Below the pieces are notes generated by a model. The model was not told the origin of the DNA, searched no databases, and saw nothing but the letters and a program-made list of their open reading frames with translations. This document shows positions 1-8,053 of a stretch of DNA of 15,776 nucleotides, in pieces. The stretch lies in NCBI GenBank assembly GCA_900313125.1, contig OMPZ01000141.1, positions 1 to 15,776 of the forward strand. The letters are read 5' to 3'. The first letter of the stretch is position 1. Each line of letters starts with the position of its first letter. Origin of the DNA: an uncultured Eubacteriales bacterium. GTDB lineage: Bacteria > Bacillota > Clostridia > Oscillospirales > Acutalibacteraceae. The translations under genes and the position numbers were made by a program.

Positions 1-1951
1 CAAACGTACACTTCGGGTAGTTTCCGCATCCGTAGAAAACCTTGCCGCGCTTTGTGCGCCTTACGATAATATCGCCGCCGCACTTCGGGCAGGGTATGCC
101 GAGCTTTTCGACTACCTTCTTGACCGTCTTGCACTCCGGCCAGCCCGAGCACGCGATGAAGCGTCCGAACCTGCCGTATTTGTATACCATCGGCTTGCCG
201 CAGTTTTCGCAGATGTAATCTGTCTTGTCCTCGGAAAGCTCGATCTTTTCGTCCTTCATGTCGTCCTTCGCTTTTTTGAGCGTCTCGGCAAATTCGTCGT
301 AGAACTCGTGAAGGAGCTGCACCCACTGCTCGTTTCCGTGCTCGACCTCGTCAAGCTCCGTCTCCATCTGCGCGGTGAATTTCACGTTGACGATCTTCGG
401 GAAGTGATCCTTCATAAGATTTGTGATAGCTTCGCCAAGCTCCGTCGGGTAAAGCGTTTTGTTCTGACGCTTTACATAGTCGCGCGAAACGATAGTAGTG
501 ATCGTCGCGGAATACGTTGACGGTCTGCCGATGCCGTTTTCTTCGAGAGCCTTGATGAGCGACGCTTCCGTAAAGCGTGCCGGCGGCTGCGTGAAGTGCT
601 GGTTCGGGATTATCTCCTTCGCCTTGACCTCGGTGTCGCGCTCGAGCGGCGGCAGCTCGCTCGCCTTCTCCTCTTCGGTGTCTTTGCCCTCGACGTAGAG
701 CACGGTAAAGCCGTCGAACTCAACGTGATAGCCGCTCGCCTTGAAGATGTAGCCGTTAGCTTCGATGTCCGCCTGCGTCGTCTTTTGGATACACTCCGCC
801 ATCTGCGACGCGAGGAAACGCTCCCAGATCAGCTTGTAAAGCTTATACTGGTCGCTCGAAAGGTCTTTCTTTATAGTGTCGGGCGCAAGGTCTATCATGG
901 TCGGGCGGATAGCCTCGTGACCGTCCTGCGCGCCGCTGCGCGACTTGAACTCGCGTGGCTTTTTCGGAAGGTACTTGTCGCCCCAATGGTTCTGTATATA
1001 AGCCTTTGCATCCGCCTTAGCTTCGTCCGAGATACGCAGCGAGTCGGTTCTCATGTAGGTGATAAGACCCGTCGCGCCGATGCCCGAAACGGTAACGCCC
1101 TCATAAAGCTCCTGCGCCACCTTCATTGTGCGCTTCGACTGGAAGCCGAGCTTTCGCGACGCGTCCTGCTGGAGAGTGGATGTGATGAACGGCGGCGCGG
1201 GCTGCTTTCTTCTTGTGCCGTGCTTGACCGCCGACACGCTGTACGACGCGCCTTCGAGGTCGGAGAGTATCTGTTTTGCCTGCTCCTCGCTCGTGATCTT
1301 CAGCTTTTCGCCGTCCTTTGAGTAGAGAGCCGCCGTAAACGTTTTGCGGCTGCCCTTCGGCGTGAATTTGCCGTCGATCGACCAATACTCCTCGGGAACG
1401 AATTTTCTGATCTCGTTCTCTCTGTCAACAATGATCCTCAGCGCTACCGACTGCACGCGTCCTGCGGAAAGTCCGCGGCGTATCTTCTGCGAGATAAACG
1501 GGCTGAGCTTGTAGCCGACAAGTCTGTCGAGAACACGCCTTGCCTGCTGAGCGTTGACGAGATCAATATCTATCGAGCGCGGATTCGCCATACCGTTCTG
1601 AACGCCCGTTTTAGTGATCTCGTTGAACTCTATCCTGTTTTTGCTGTCGAGCGGCAGACCGAGAATGTACGCAAGATGCCATGAGATGGCTTCGCCTTCA
1701 CGGTCGGGGTCGGTCGCAAGATAAACGTGGTCGCATTTTTTAACGGCTGCCTTGAGCTCGTCGACAAGCGCGGACTTGTCTTTCATGATTTCATATTTCG
1801 GCTCGAAGTCCTTTTTGACATCGACGCCGAGTCTTTTTACCGGCAGGTCTCTGACGTGACCCTTTGACGCGAGCACCTCGTAGCCGCTGCCGAGATATTT
1901 CTTGATCGTATGCGCCTTTGAAGGCGACTCCACTATAACAAGATCTGACAT
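1..1951 (-). CDS. topA: DNA topoisomerase I (partial, C-terminus beyond window)
   Basis: Type IA topoisomerase that relaxes negative supercoils by cutting one strand through a 5'-phosphotyrosine. The reverse strand opens MSDLVIVESPSKA, the Toprim start with the conserved glutamate, and carries the metal-binding ATDPDREGE near residues 80-90. The catalytic tyrosine is Tyr299 in YMRTDS (codon 1055-1057). Near the left edge are two topoisomerase zinc ribbons, one with CENC...CSGWPEC at about residue 580 and one with CPKCGG...CGNYPKC at about 620. About 650 residues are visible, close to the full length of Firmicutes TopA, so little is missing. The start is fixed by GGAGG (1960-1964) eight bases upstream of ATG. 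It follows dprA on the same strand with a 146-base gap, a pairing common in Firmicutes. Recognition is firm; only the end is unseen. Confidence 0.97.
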   Translation of the reverse strand, partial: MSDLVIVESPSKAHTIKKYLGSGYEVLASKGHVRDLPVKRLGVDVKKDFEPKYEIMKDKSALVDELKAAVKKCDHVYLATDPDREGEAISWHLAYILGLPLDSKNRIEFNEITKTGVQNGMANPRSIDIDLVNAQQARRVLDRLVGYKLSPFISQKIRRGLSAGRVQSVALRIIVDRENEIRKFVPEEYWSIDGKFTPKGSRKTFTAALYSKDGEKLKITSEEQAKQILSDLEGASYSVSAVKHGTRRKQPAPPFITSTLQQDASRKLGFQSKRTMKVAQELYEGVTVSGIGATGLITYMRTDSLRISDEAKADAKAYIQNHWGDKYLPKKPREFKSRSGAQDGHEAIRPTMIDLAPDTIKKDLSSDQYKLYKLIWERFLASQMAECIQKTTQADIEANGYIFKASGYHVEFDGFTVLYVEGKDTEEEKASELPPLERDTEVKAKEIIPNQHFTQPPARFTEASLIKALEENGIGRPSTYSATITTIVSRDYVKRQNKTLYPTELGEAITNLMKDHFPKIVNVKFTAQMETELDEVEHGNEQWVQLLHEFYDEFAETLKKAKDDMKDEKIELSEDKTDYICENCGKPMVYKYGRFGRFIACSGWPECKTVKKVVEKLGIPCPKCGGDIIVRRTKRGKVFYGCGNYPKCTF

Positions 1952-2033
1952 TTTATCAACCTCCACCACACAGGGCATGACCGTTTTTCAAAGCGGAGCG
2001 CCCTAAGGTTTTATTCATGTTTCTTTTCTTTAA

Positions 2034-2039
2034 ATTATA
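2034..2039 (-). promoter_or_regulatory. Possible -10 element upstream of topA
   Basis: On the minus strand a perfect TATAAT lies about 80 bases upstream of the topA start, inside the dprA-topA gap. No good -35 hexamer is found 16-18 bases upstream, so this is only a weak candidate for a separate topA promoter. Confidence 0.25.
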
Positions 2040-2066
2040 TTGCGCCGCGAAGATACCATTCGTGTT

Positions 2067-2086
2067 CGCCCGAAAATGACCGGGCG
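2067..2086 (-). other. Small GC-rich hairpin after dprA
   Basis: A perfect 6-bp inverted repeat (CGCCCG/CGGGCG, 8-base loop) begins 11 bases past the dprA stop. No T-run follows on the minus strand, so it is not a standard intrinsic terminator. It could still slow decay or pause transcription between dprA and topA. Confidence 0.3.
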
Positions 2087-2097
2087 GTGTTCTCCGC

Positions 2098-3579
2098 TTA
2101 ACTATCGTTGTTTATTCTATACCTTCTGCCCTGAAGTGAAACTATCAGGTCGTTCATTTCAAGCTCCGTTGCCGCGGCGTGTACCTTGCTTATAGGCAGC
2201 CGCGTTTTTTCGGCGATCGCGTCGATATGGAGCTCTCCGTTTTCAAGAGCCTTGTAAAAGCTCACAGCCTCCTTTGACAGACCGTCGAGCGACGGTGTGG
2301 GCTGTACTGTTTTCTTTTCCTCTTTTTGTTCCTGTTTTGGTTTTTCCTGTTTTTCTTTTTGTATCTGCTTTGGCGGCTGTGCCTTTTTCGGCGCAGCCGT
2401 TTTTGGCTTGCTCCCGCTCTTCGCTTTTACAGTCGGAGCGGCGCTTTGCTTCTGCGTTTTCGCGGCGGTCGCTTTCTTCGGTGCGCGCTCGGGCAATTCG
2501 CTTGCCGGCGACCCCGTTATCGCGTATGAGATGTACCCGAAGAAGTTCGGCAGGTCAAGCTCCTCGTCTGACGTCTCGACAGGTACGGGAGCCGTGCTCG
2601 TCTCCGCCCTGAACAGCTCTTGCTGCACATGATCGTCCGACGGCTTTGTTACGTTTTGCGGCGCGGTTTTCTCGATCAAGACGTTTTTCTTTTCTTTGGC
2701 GGGAGATACGCCGCGATACTCGCAAAGGATATCCTCTGCGGTCGTCACGGGCTTTGCGCCGTCCTTGATAAGGTCGTTCGTGCCGTAGGAATATGGGTTG
2801 CTGATGCTGCCCGGCACGGCGAAAACGTCGCGTCCCTGCTCCAAAGCGAGATTCACCGTGATGAGCGAACCGCTGCGCTTGCCTGCTTCAACAACAAGGA
2901 CGCCCCTTGACAAGCCGCTGATTATCCTGTTGCGCTGAGGGAATGTTATCTTCGACGGGCTTATATCGGGCGGATATTCTGATATCACAGCGCCGTTGAG
3001 CGTGATCGACTTCTTTATGTGGTCAAGCTCGCGCAGGTAGCCGGATTCATGACCGCAGCCGAGCACACAGACCGTTTTCCCGCCGGCGTTGAGCGCGCCG
3101 CGGTGAGACTGCGTGTCGATACCGACCGCACCGCCGCTGACTACACATACGCCGCTGCGCGCAAGGTCATAGGCAAAGCGAAACGCGATCTCCCTGCCTG
3201 TCATCGTAGCCTTGCGCGTGCCTACCATAGCAACGCAAAGCTCGTCGGAGAGCACCTCTGCGCGCCCTCTGACATACAGCACCGCGGGCGGCGCGGATAT
3301 TTGCTTTAAAAGCTCGGGATATGCCGCGTCGCCGTAAGCGATGATATCTATTCCTGCACTTTGGCAGCGTTTTATGATCGCGTCGGCAGACGCCAGCGAG
3401 GTGTTTTTCATACGCTCGTATTCGCTGCGGCTAAGCGACGTTATACGCGCCTTGTCGCTAAGCGGAGCGCGGAAAAAATCCTCTGCAAAGGTAAAGCGCT
3501 CGACTATTTTTTCGAGCCGGTGTGACGAGTAGCCTAACGCCTGCTGCAGCCACACCCAGTAGATCGTCTGATTGTTCAT
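2098..3579 (-). CDS. dprA: DNA-processing protein DprA with long charged linker
   Basis: DprA binds incoming single-stranded DNA and loads RecA during natural transformation. The Rossmann-like core spans about residues 113-285, with VGTRKATMTGRE (119-130), SGGAVGID (148-155), FPQRNRIISGLS (213-224) and EAGKRSGSL (231-239). An N-terminal helical region (1-100) precedes it. Residues about 290-432 form a low-complexity linker, rich in Lys, Gln, Pro and Ala after 365, that ends in a winged-helix domain (about 434-490). At 493 residues the protein is well above the usual 280-380, almost entirely because of this linker. The gene starts 15 bases after the methyltransferase stop with only a weak ribosome binding site, so translation may be coupled. 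The family assignment is firm; whether this organism is competent cannot be judged here. Confidence 0.95.
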   Translation of the reverse strand: MNNQTIYWVWLQQALGYSSHRLEKIVERFTFAEDFFRAPLSDKARITSLSRSEYERMKNTSLASADAIIKRCQSAGIDIIAYGDAAYPELLKQISAPPAVLYVRGRAEVLSDELCVAMVGTRKATMTGREIAFRFAYDLARSGVCVVSGGAVGIDTQSHRGALNAGGKTVCVLGCGHESGYLRELDHIKKSITLNGAVISEYPPDISPSKITFPQRNRIISGLSRGVLVVEAGKRSGSLITVNLALEQGRDVFAVPGSISNPYSYGTNDLIKDGAKPVTTAEDILCEYRGVSPAKEKKNVLIEKTAPQNVTKPSDDHVQQELFRAETSTAPVPVETSDEELDLPNFFGYISYAITGSPASELPERAPKKATAAKTQKQSAAPTVKAKSGSKPKTAAPKKAQPPKQIQKEKQEKPKQEQKEEKKTVQPTPSLDGLSKEAVSFYKALENGELHIDAIAEKTRLPISKVHAAATELEMNDLIVSLQGRRYRINNDS

Positions 3580-3594
3580 CGTTCAAAAAGCCTG

Positions 3595-4371
3595 TTATCT
3601 CATCATTTCCCACATCAGCATCGCGGCGGCTGCCGAAGCGTTGAGCGATTCCGCTCTGCCCTTCATCGGGATCATCACCCTTTTGGTGCAGGCGTCGATC
3701 GTCTCGGCTTTAAGCCCGCTGCCCTCGTTGCCGATAAGCATTACGCCGCCGTCAAAGGAAACCTCCGTTACCGGCTGCGCGCCGCGCGGAGTTGACGCAT
3801 ACGTCTCCACACCGTCGGCAGACAGCTTTGCGATAAACGCGGTGAAATCGTCTACGGAAAGCTCCGGCATTCTGAATACCGCGCCCATGCTGCCGCGGAC
3901 GACCTTCGGCGAATACATATCGCAGCAGTCGCCCGACAAAATAACGCCGTCGATGCCGAGTGCCTCCGCCGTTCTCAGGATAGTTCCGAGATTGGACGGA
4001 TCCTGAATACGTTCGCAGGCAAGATAGTTTCCTCTTTTATTTATTCTATACGGAAATTTCTGTTTGTCAAGCATATTGAACACACAAAAAAATCCTTGCG
4101 GAGATTTCGTGTCGCTTATCCTCGTGAAAATATCGTTCGACACCTCGCAGAGCCGCTTCGATCTTTCTGCTACAGCGGCGAAATCCTCCGGGTATTTTTC
4201 CTCCGATCGCGGAGTATATACGAAAAGCTCGGGCGAAAACCCCGACAAAACTCCGTCGCGGCACACCCTTACGCCCTCGGCTGTAAAAAGTCCGCAGCTT
4301 TTTCTGTACGACGCGCTTTTTACGAGCTTGACCGCGTGCTTTACGGTCTCGTTATCCTTGGCGGTTATCAT
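3595..4371 (-). CDS. TrmH/SpoU-family rRNA 2'-O-methyltransferase
   Basis: Likely S-adenosylmethionine-dependent 2'-O-ribose methyltransferase acting on 23S rRNA. The three SPOUT motifs are all present: motif 1 ERIQDPSNLGTILRTAEALG (with the catalytic Asn and Arg), motif 2 LIGNEGSGL, and motif 3 IPMKGRAESLNASAAAAM near the C-terminus. The N-terminal part (about 1-100) fits the small substrate-binding domain that precedes SPOUT in RlmB, TsnR and YsgA-type proteins, and 258 residues is normal length. The ATG overlaps the TGA of the upstream gene (ATGA), and GGAG lies just upstream. Location close behind rplT resembles ysgA-type genes of Firmicutes, an rRNA methyltransferase group sometimes called RlmP, but the exact target nucleotide cannot be read from the sequence, so no symbol is given. 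Confidence 0.9.
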   Translation of the reverse strand: MITAKDNETVKHAVKLVKSASYRKSCGLFTAEGVRVCRDGVLSGFSPELFVYTPRSEEKYPEDFAAVAERSKRLCEVSNDIFTRISDTKSPQGFFCVFNMLDKQKFPYRINKRGNYLACERIQDPSNLGTILRTAEALGIDGVILSGDCCDMYSPKVVRGSMGAVFRMPELSVDDFTAFIAKLSADGVETYASTPRGAQPVTEVSFDGGVMLIGNEGSGLKAETIDACTKRVMIPMKGRAESLNASAAAAMLMWEMMR

Positions 4372-4973
4372 ATTCCTTCTCCGATCTCGTTTACGGGCAG
4401 CTTTATGCCCTCGCCGTCCTCACTTCTCAGCTTGAACTCGCCGAAGGAATACGAGCCGTCCGGCTTTTTTATCACCTCGACCGCTGTGTCGGCGAGGATA
4501 TCCGACAGGTCGTTATAGTAGCTGCCGCTTTTTACCGTGACGGTCTTGCCGTCCTCGTCGGCGTATTCAATGACGAAAGCCCACGTTGTCTCGTCATACT
4601 TATTGTTTGCGTAAACTATCGTTTTCACGCACTTTTCCGCCGATACGACGTTTGCTTTGAACCTTTCCGCGTTTTCAAGCTGCAAACGTTCGGACTCTTC
4701 AAATTCCCTGCGTTTCTTTTTGTCAAAAAGCGACAGAAAAAACGCAAGCAGCGAAAAGCCGATCAATGCCGCCGCAGAAAGAGAAAGCTTCTCCACGGCG
4801 TCCTTGCCCGATACGAGCATTAGCACGCTCGCCATAGCCGCAACGACGGCGGACAGTATCCCTGTGTAAGCCACCGCAAGCAAAACACGCAGCACCGGCG
4901 CGTATTCGGCCTGCTCCGGCTCTGCGGAGACTAACGTAAAGGCGTCAACAGCGCTGATCTTAGTATTTTTCAT
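4368..4973 (-). CDS. Hypothetical two-helix membrane protein, possibly DUF3592-like
   Basis: I do not recognise this 201-residue protein with certainty. From the ATG at 4971-4973 it has a short cytoplasmic start, two hydrophobic segments (about residues 26-55 and 62-83) and a basic KKKRRE patch just after the second. A soluble C-terminal domain of about 110 residues follows, with strands such as WAFVIEYADEDGKTVTV and AVEVIKKPDGSYSF. That pattern (variable strand, EY.DEDGK, then V.V...PD) recalls DUF3592-type membrane proteins, a tentative match. An upstream GTG (4980-4982) would add three residues, but the ATG has the better-placed GAGAG. It overlaps the methyltransferase gene by four bases (ATGA), so they are co-translated, and it follows the rplT terminator-like hairpin. 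No function is assigned. Confidence 0.75.
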   Translation of the reverse strand: MKNTKISAVDAFTLVSAEPEQAEYAPVLRVLLAVAYTGILSAVVAAMASVLMLVSGKDAVEKLSLSAAALIGFSLLAFFLSLFDKKKRREFEESERLQLENAERFKANVVSAEKCVKTIVYANNKYDETTWAFVIEYADEDGKTVTVKSGSYYNDLSDILADTAVEVIKKPDGSYSFGEFKLRSEDGEGIKLPVNEIGEGI

Positions 4974-4993
4974 AACTCTCACTTTTCAATTTG

Positions 4994-5033
4994 AAAACAG
5001 CACCCAAGGTGCAAATGCCTCAGGTGCTGAAAC
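4994..5033 (-). terminator. Terminator-like hairpin after rplT
   Basis: CAGCACC (minus strand, 5029-5023) pairs with GGTGCTG (5004-4998), with some further pairing in the loop, and is followed by TTTTC. The T-run is short, so termination may be partial. This would lower expression of the downstream membrane protein, methyltransferase and dprA relative to the ribosomal genes. Confidence 0.6.
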
Positions 5034-5044
5034 AAAATTTAATA

Positions 5045-5401
5045 TTACTGAAGAGCCTTGTTAGCCTGCTCTACGAGCTTTGTAAAGCCCTTCGGGTCAG
5101 CGATAGCGATCTCGGAAAGCATCTTGCGGTTGAGCGTAACGCCAGCCTTCTTAAGACCGTTCATGAATGTGGAGTAGTTCGTACCGTTGAGCTTGCAAGC
5201 TGCGTTGATACGAGCGATCCAAAGTCTTCTGAAATCTCTCTTTCTCTGCTTACGGCCGATATAAGCGTAGTTGCCCGACTTATTAACAGCCTGCTTAGCC
5301 ATCTTGAAGTGCTTGCTCTTCGCGCCCCAGTAGCCCTTAGCGAGCTTTAATACCTTTTTTCTTCTCTTGCGAGTCATCATCGCACCCTTAACTCGTGCCA
5401 T
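5045..5401 (-). CDS. rplT: 50S ribosomal protein L20
   Basis: Primary 23S rRNA-binding protein of the large subunit, needed for early 50S assembly. In Firmicutes it also represses its own operon by binding the leader RNA. The protein is 118 residues, the standard length. It starts [16 protein letters not shown] and has the conserved [20 protein letters not shown] segment that contacts rRNA. GGAGG lies nine bases upstream of the ATG. It is last in the infC-rpmI-rplT order and is followed by a hairpin. The leader upstream of infC carries the matching attenuator, so feedback by this protein is likely. Confidence 0.98.
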   Translation of the reverse strand: MARVKGAMMTRKRRKKVLKLAKGYWGAKSKHFKMAKQAVNKSGNYAYIGRKQRKRDFRRLWIARINAACKLNGTNYSTFMNGLKKAGVTLNRKMLSEIAIADPKGFTKLVEQANKALQ

Positions 5402-5458
5402 TTATATTACCTCCATAATATGGTTTCATTTGTACTTAAAAGTCCCGTCGAATGCGGA

Positions 5459-5656
5459 TTACTTGTAAGGGATAAGTCTCTTTACCTGTGCAACGTTCGT
5501 CTTGTCGGCAACAGTTGTCTTTCTCAAGCCTCTCTTACGCTTTGTGGTCTTCTTGTTGAGAATGTGACTTTTATTAGCGTGAGCGCGGATCACCTTACCG
5601 TTCTTTGAGAGCTTAAAGCGCTTCTTCGCACCGCTGTGTGTCTTGATCTTTGGCAT
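5459..5656 (-). CDS. rpmI: 50S ribosomal protein L35
   Basis: Small basic large-subunit protein. From the ATG at 5654-5656 it is 65 residues, the normal length, starting [14 protein letters not shown] and containing the conserved [11 protein letters not shown] stretch. An upstream in-frame start would add 14 residues, but those overlap infC and lack a ribosome binding site. The chosen ATG has a perfect AAGGAGG (5665-5671) eight bases upstream. It lies between infC and rplT, with 19 bases to the infC stop and 57 bases to the rplT start, the universal order for this operon. Confidence 0.97.
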   Translation of the reverse strand: MPKIKTHSGAKKRFKLSKNGKVIRAHANKSHILNKKTTKRKRGLRKTTVADKTNVAQVKRLIPYK

Positions 5657-5675
5657 TTTATTTTCCTCCTTGATT

Positions 5676-6197
5676 TCACTTTGTCGGTTTCGGAGCAAGG
5701 AACATAAGCATACTTCTTCCTTCGAGCTTGGGCTGCTTTTCGATAACAGCCACCTCCGCGCACTCGTCAGCGAACCTGCGCATGATCTGAGTGCCTATTT
5801 CGGGGTGACCCATTTCCCTGCCTCTGAAACGGATAGATACCTTGACTTTGTCGCCCTTAGAAATGAACTTGAGGGCATGGTTGAGCTTGGTGTTGAAGTC
5901 GTGAGTGTCGATATTGAGCGAAAGCCTTACTTCCTTGATATCAACGACTTTCTGATTCTTACGTTTCTCCTTTTCGCGCCTTGCCTGCTCGAAGCGATAC
6001 TTGCCGTAATCCATGATCTTACATACGGGCGGCTTCGCCTGAGGCGAGATCATCACCAAGTCGAGATTCTTCTCCTCTGCGAGACTGAGTGCCTGCTGTG
6101 CAGACAGAATACCCAGCTGAGAGCCGTCGGAGTCAATGACTCTGAGCTCTTTTCCTCGGATCTCCTCGTTGATGTAAAGTTCCTTCTTGCTGCTAAT
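5676..6197 (-). CDS. infC: Translation initiation factor IF-3, AUU start codon
   Basis: IF-3 binds the 30S subunit, keeps 50S off and checks start-codon pairing. The N-domain shows YINEEIRG and [13 protein letters not shown]. The C-domain shows [21 protein letters not shown] and [11 protein letters not shown] (described in pieces), ending with FLAP near the terminus. The start is best placed at ATT (6195-6197). GGAGG at 6206-6210 is eight bases upstream, and the only in-frame standard alternative, a GTG at 6204-6206, overlaps that Shine-Dalgarno and so cannot be used well. This gives 173 residues, the normal length. An AUU start is the classic IF-3 autoregulation device, because IF-3 itself rejects non-standard starts. 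A long leader with attenuator lies upstream. Confidence 0.95.
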   Translation of the reverse strand: MSSKKELYINEEIRGKELRVIDSDGSQLGILSAQQALSLAEEKNLDLVMISPQAKPPVCKIMDYGKYRFEQARREKEKRKNQKVVDIKEVRLSLNIDTHDFNTKLNHALKFISKGDKVKVSIRFRGREMGHPEIGTQIMRRFADECAEVAVIEKQPKLEGRSMLMFLAPKPTK

Positions 6198-6375
6198 TTT
6201 AAGCACCTCCGTAACCGAATCTCAATAAAAAATGCAGACGATAAACACGTCTGCGCCAATACTGCAAAACACAACTGCGAAAATATATGCATCTCACAGC
6301 CGTATTATGAATAGGTATTGACCCGTGCAGACGACACCCCACAGGTGAAAGCGTTTAACGCCTTGCTTTATTGCT
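6198..6375 (-). promoter_or_regulatory. L20-type leader of infC-rpmI-rplT
   Basis: About 178 bases lie between the predicted transcription start and the infC start codon, ending in an intrinsic terminator and then the Shine-Dalgarno. The segment complementary to 6327-6333 (CGUCUGC in the RNA) duplicates the 3' arm of the terminator. It can therefore pair with the terminator 5' arm (complement of 6248-6254), giving two mutually exclusive folds. In Bacillus, L20 controls this operon by attenuation in such a leader. Position and folding pattern support the same here; the exact L20 binding fold was not modelled. Confidence 0.75.
6224..6254 (-). terminator. Attenuator terminator in infC leader
   Basis: Minus strand GCAGACG - TGTTTAT - CGTCTGC followed by ATTTTTTATT. 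This is a perfect 7-bp GC-rich stem with a U-rich tail, placed 27 bases before the infC start codon, so it must act as a regulated stop rather than an end-of-operon terminator. Confidence 0.85.
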
Positions 6376-6381
6376 TTGACA

Positions 6382-6410
6382 ATTATACCACGGCACAGCC
6401 GCTTTGTCAA
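6382..6410 (-). promoter_or_regulatory. Consensus promoter of the infC operon
   Basis: TTGACA (6405-6410) and TATAAT (6382-6387) on the minus strand are both perfect matches to the housekeeping consensus, with a 17-base spacer. This is the strongest promoter seen in the window and fits a translation operon. Confidence 0.92.
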
Positions 6411-6440
6411 CAGCTTCCTAAAAATTTTTTCGGCATAAAT

Positions 6441-6470
6441 ACGGCGCAGAAACCTATGTAACTGCGCCGT
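6441..6470 (-). terminator. Terminator of the polar amino acid ABC operon
   Basis: A perfect 9-bp inverted repeat (ACGGCGCAG / CTGCGCCGT, 12-base loop) begins eight bases after the ATPase stop codon. The immediate tail is ATTTATGCC, and a longer T-run appears only further on, so the U-tract is imperfect. It separates this operon from the infC promoter. Confidence 0.7.
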
Positions 6471-6477
6471 GAAACGA

Positions 6478-7314
6478 TCAAGACAAGACGCTTGCCAAAA
6501 ACTGCTTTGCCTTGTCGGTCTTGGGATTTGAGAAAAGCTGCTCGGGCGTACCCGTTTCGAGGATCTTTCCGTCGGCCATGAACACAACTCTGTCGGCTAC
6601 CTCTTTGGCAAAACCCATTTCGTGCGTTACAACAGCCATCGTCATGCCCTCCTTCGCGAGGCTCTTCATTACGTCGAGCACCTCGCCTACCATTTCGGGG
6701 TCGAGTGCCGAGGTCGGCTCGTCGAACAGCATAACGTCGGGCTGCATACAAAGCGCGCGAACGATAGCTATACGCTGCTTCTGACCGCCCGAAAGCTGCG
6801 AGGGGTACGCGTTCGCCCTGTCGTCGAGACCCACTCTTTTGAGCAGCTCGTGCGCCTTTTCCTCGGCTTCCTCTTTGCTCATTTTGAGCAGCTTCATAGG
6901 CGCGATCGTTATATTTTTCATTATCGTCATGTGAGGGAATAGATTGAAATGCTGGAACACCATGCCCATTTTCTGGCGGTGCTTGTTGATGTCAACGTGC
7001 TTGTCGAGCATATTGACGCCCTCGAAGATTATCTCGCCCGAGGTCGGCATTTCAAGAAGGTTCAGCGAACGCAGGAACGTCGATTTTCCCGAGCCGGAGG
7101 GTCCGATTATAACGACAACCTCGCCCTTTTCGATATCCATGCTCACGCCGTCGAGCGCGTGAAGGTCGCCGTAGTGCTTTTCGAGGTTCCTCACCATGAT
7201 AAGGCTTTCGTTCATCTCGCCGCCTTCCGGCTCGATCTTTATCTCGGGCTTCATGCTTTTGGGGGCAGCGGTAGTTTTCTCCGGCTTTGCCGTTCTTTTC
7301 AGATTAGTGCTCAC
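6478..7314 (-). CDS. Polar amino acid ABC transporter, ATP-binding protein (GlnQ type)
   Basis: Cytoplasmic ATPase that drives uptake through the permease encoded just upstream. Walker A is GPSGSGKST (71-79), the Q-loop glutamine is about 121, the signature is LSGGQKQR (174-181), Walker B is VMLFDEP (194-200) and the switch histidine is 231. The catalytic domain is typical of GlnQ/ArtP ATPases, which are about 240 residues. This one has 278 because of an N-terminal Lys/Ala/Pro/Glu-rich extension of about 33-39 residues. The GTG start overlaps the permease gene by 11 bases and has AGGAGG ten bases upstream. A shorter start at Met34 (7213-7215), behind GGAAGG, is the main alternative. The substrate is a polar amino acid by family; which one is not readable. 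Confidence 0.93.
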   Translation of the reverse strand: MSTNLKRTAKPEKTTAAPKSMKPEIKIEPEGGEMNESLIMVRNLEKHYGDLHALDGVSMDIEKGEVVVIIGPSGSGKSTFLRSLNLLEMPTSGEIIFEGVNMLDKHVDINKHRQKMGMVFQHFNLFPHMTIMKNITIAPMKLLKMSKEEAEEKAHELLKRVGLDDRANAYPSQLSGGQKQRIAIVRALCMQPDVMLFDEPTSALDPEMVGEVLDVMKSLAKEGMTMAVVTHEMGFAKEVADRVVFMADGKILETGTPEQLFSNPKTDKAKQFLASVLS

Positions 7315-8035
7315 TGCTCCTCAGCCTCCTTTCGAGAATGGATACGAGCTTCGTAAGTATCATTACGATCACAAGGTAAATGAGCGCGACCGCAACGAGC
7401 GGCAGGAATGCGTCGAACGTTCTGCCCCTGATGATATCGCCGCCCTTTGTGAGATCCTGCAAAGCGACGTAACCCGATACTGACGTCTCTTTAAGAAGAA
7501 CTATGAACTCGTTGCACAGCGCCGGCAGGATATTTTTGAACGCCTGCGGAAGGATTATGTACCACATCGTCTGCGGGTAGTTAAAGCCGAGCGAGCGTCC
7601 CGCTTCGAACTGTCCGTTGTCGATCGACATAATGCCGGCGCGGACGATCTCGGCAACGTACGCGCCCGAATTGATGCCGAAGGCGCAGATAGCGACCGTG
7701 ATCTCGTTTACGCCGAGCGGCGCGAGGATAACGAAGTATGTAATTAGTAACTGAACTACGACCGGCGTTCCTCTGATGATCGTCAGATAGATCTTCGCAA
7801 CGACATTGAGGAAGCGCAGCTTGCCCGTTTTGTCGTGCGTCGCTCTGATCGCCGCAACAAGAAAGCCGAGGATAACGCCGAGCACGAGCGCGCCTGCCGT
7901 TATCTTCAATGTAACGCCGAGACCGTTCCACAGGAATTTCCAGCGGTTGTCGGTGATAAAGTCGTTTATGAAACGCGCCTTCAGATCGTCGAACCATTCG
8001 GCGAAGGTTTTCATAGCGTAAATGTTAAGTGTCAT
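7304..8035 (-). CDS. Polar amino acid ABC transporter, permease
   Basis: Inner-membrane subunit of a His/Glu/Gln/Arg-type importer. The 243-residue protein has several hydrophobic segments, including [19 protein letters not shown] near residue 45. It also carries the family hallmarks [11 protein letters not shown] and the EAA loop [20 protein letters not shown], which contacts the ATPase. The ATG at 8033-8035 has GGGAGA upstream; Met8 is a possible later start. With only one permease gene in the operon, it probably forms a homodimer. It follows the binding-protein gene across a 74-base gap holding a terminator-like stem, and overlaps the ATPase gene by 11 bases. Confidence 0.95.
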   Translation of the reverse strand: MTLNIYAMKTFAEWFDDLKARFINDFITDNRWKFLWNGLGVTLKITAGALVLGVILGFLVAAIRATHDKTGKLRFLNVVAKIYLTIIRGTPVVVQLLITYFVILAPLGVNEITVAICAFGINSGAYVAEIVRAGIMSIDNGQFEAGRSLGFNYPQTMWYIILPQAFKNILPALCNEFIVLLKETSVSGYVALQDLTKGGDIIRGRTFDAFLPLVAVALIYLVIVMILTKLVSILERRLRSSEH

Positions 8036-8053
8036 TTATTTTCTCCCAAATCT

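Noticed and set aside
596..1321. Long plus-strand reading frame of 241 residues
   Set aside because: It is the antisense shadow of topA, whose motifs on the minus strand are unmistakable.
1991..2099. 8-bp inverted repeat (AAGCGGAG / CTCCGCTT) bracketing the dprA-topA gap
   Set aside because: Arms are about 90 bases apart and short; chance occurrence is likely.
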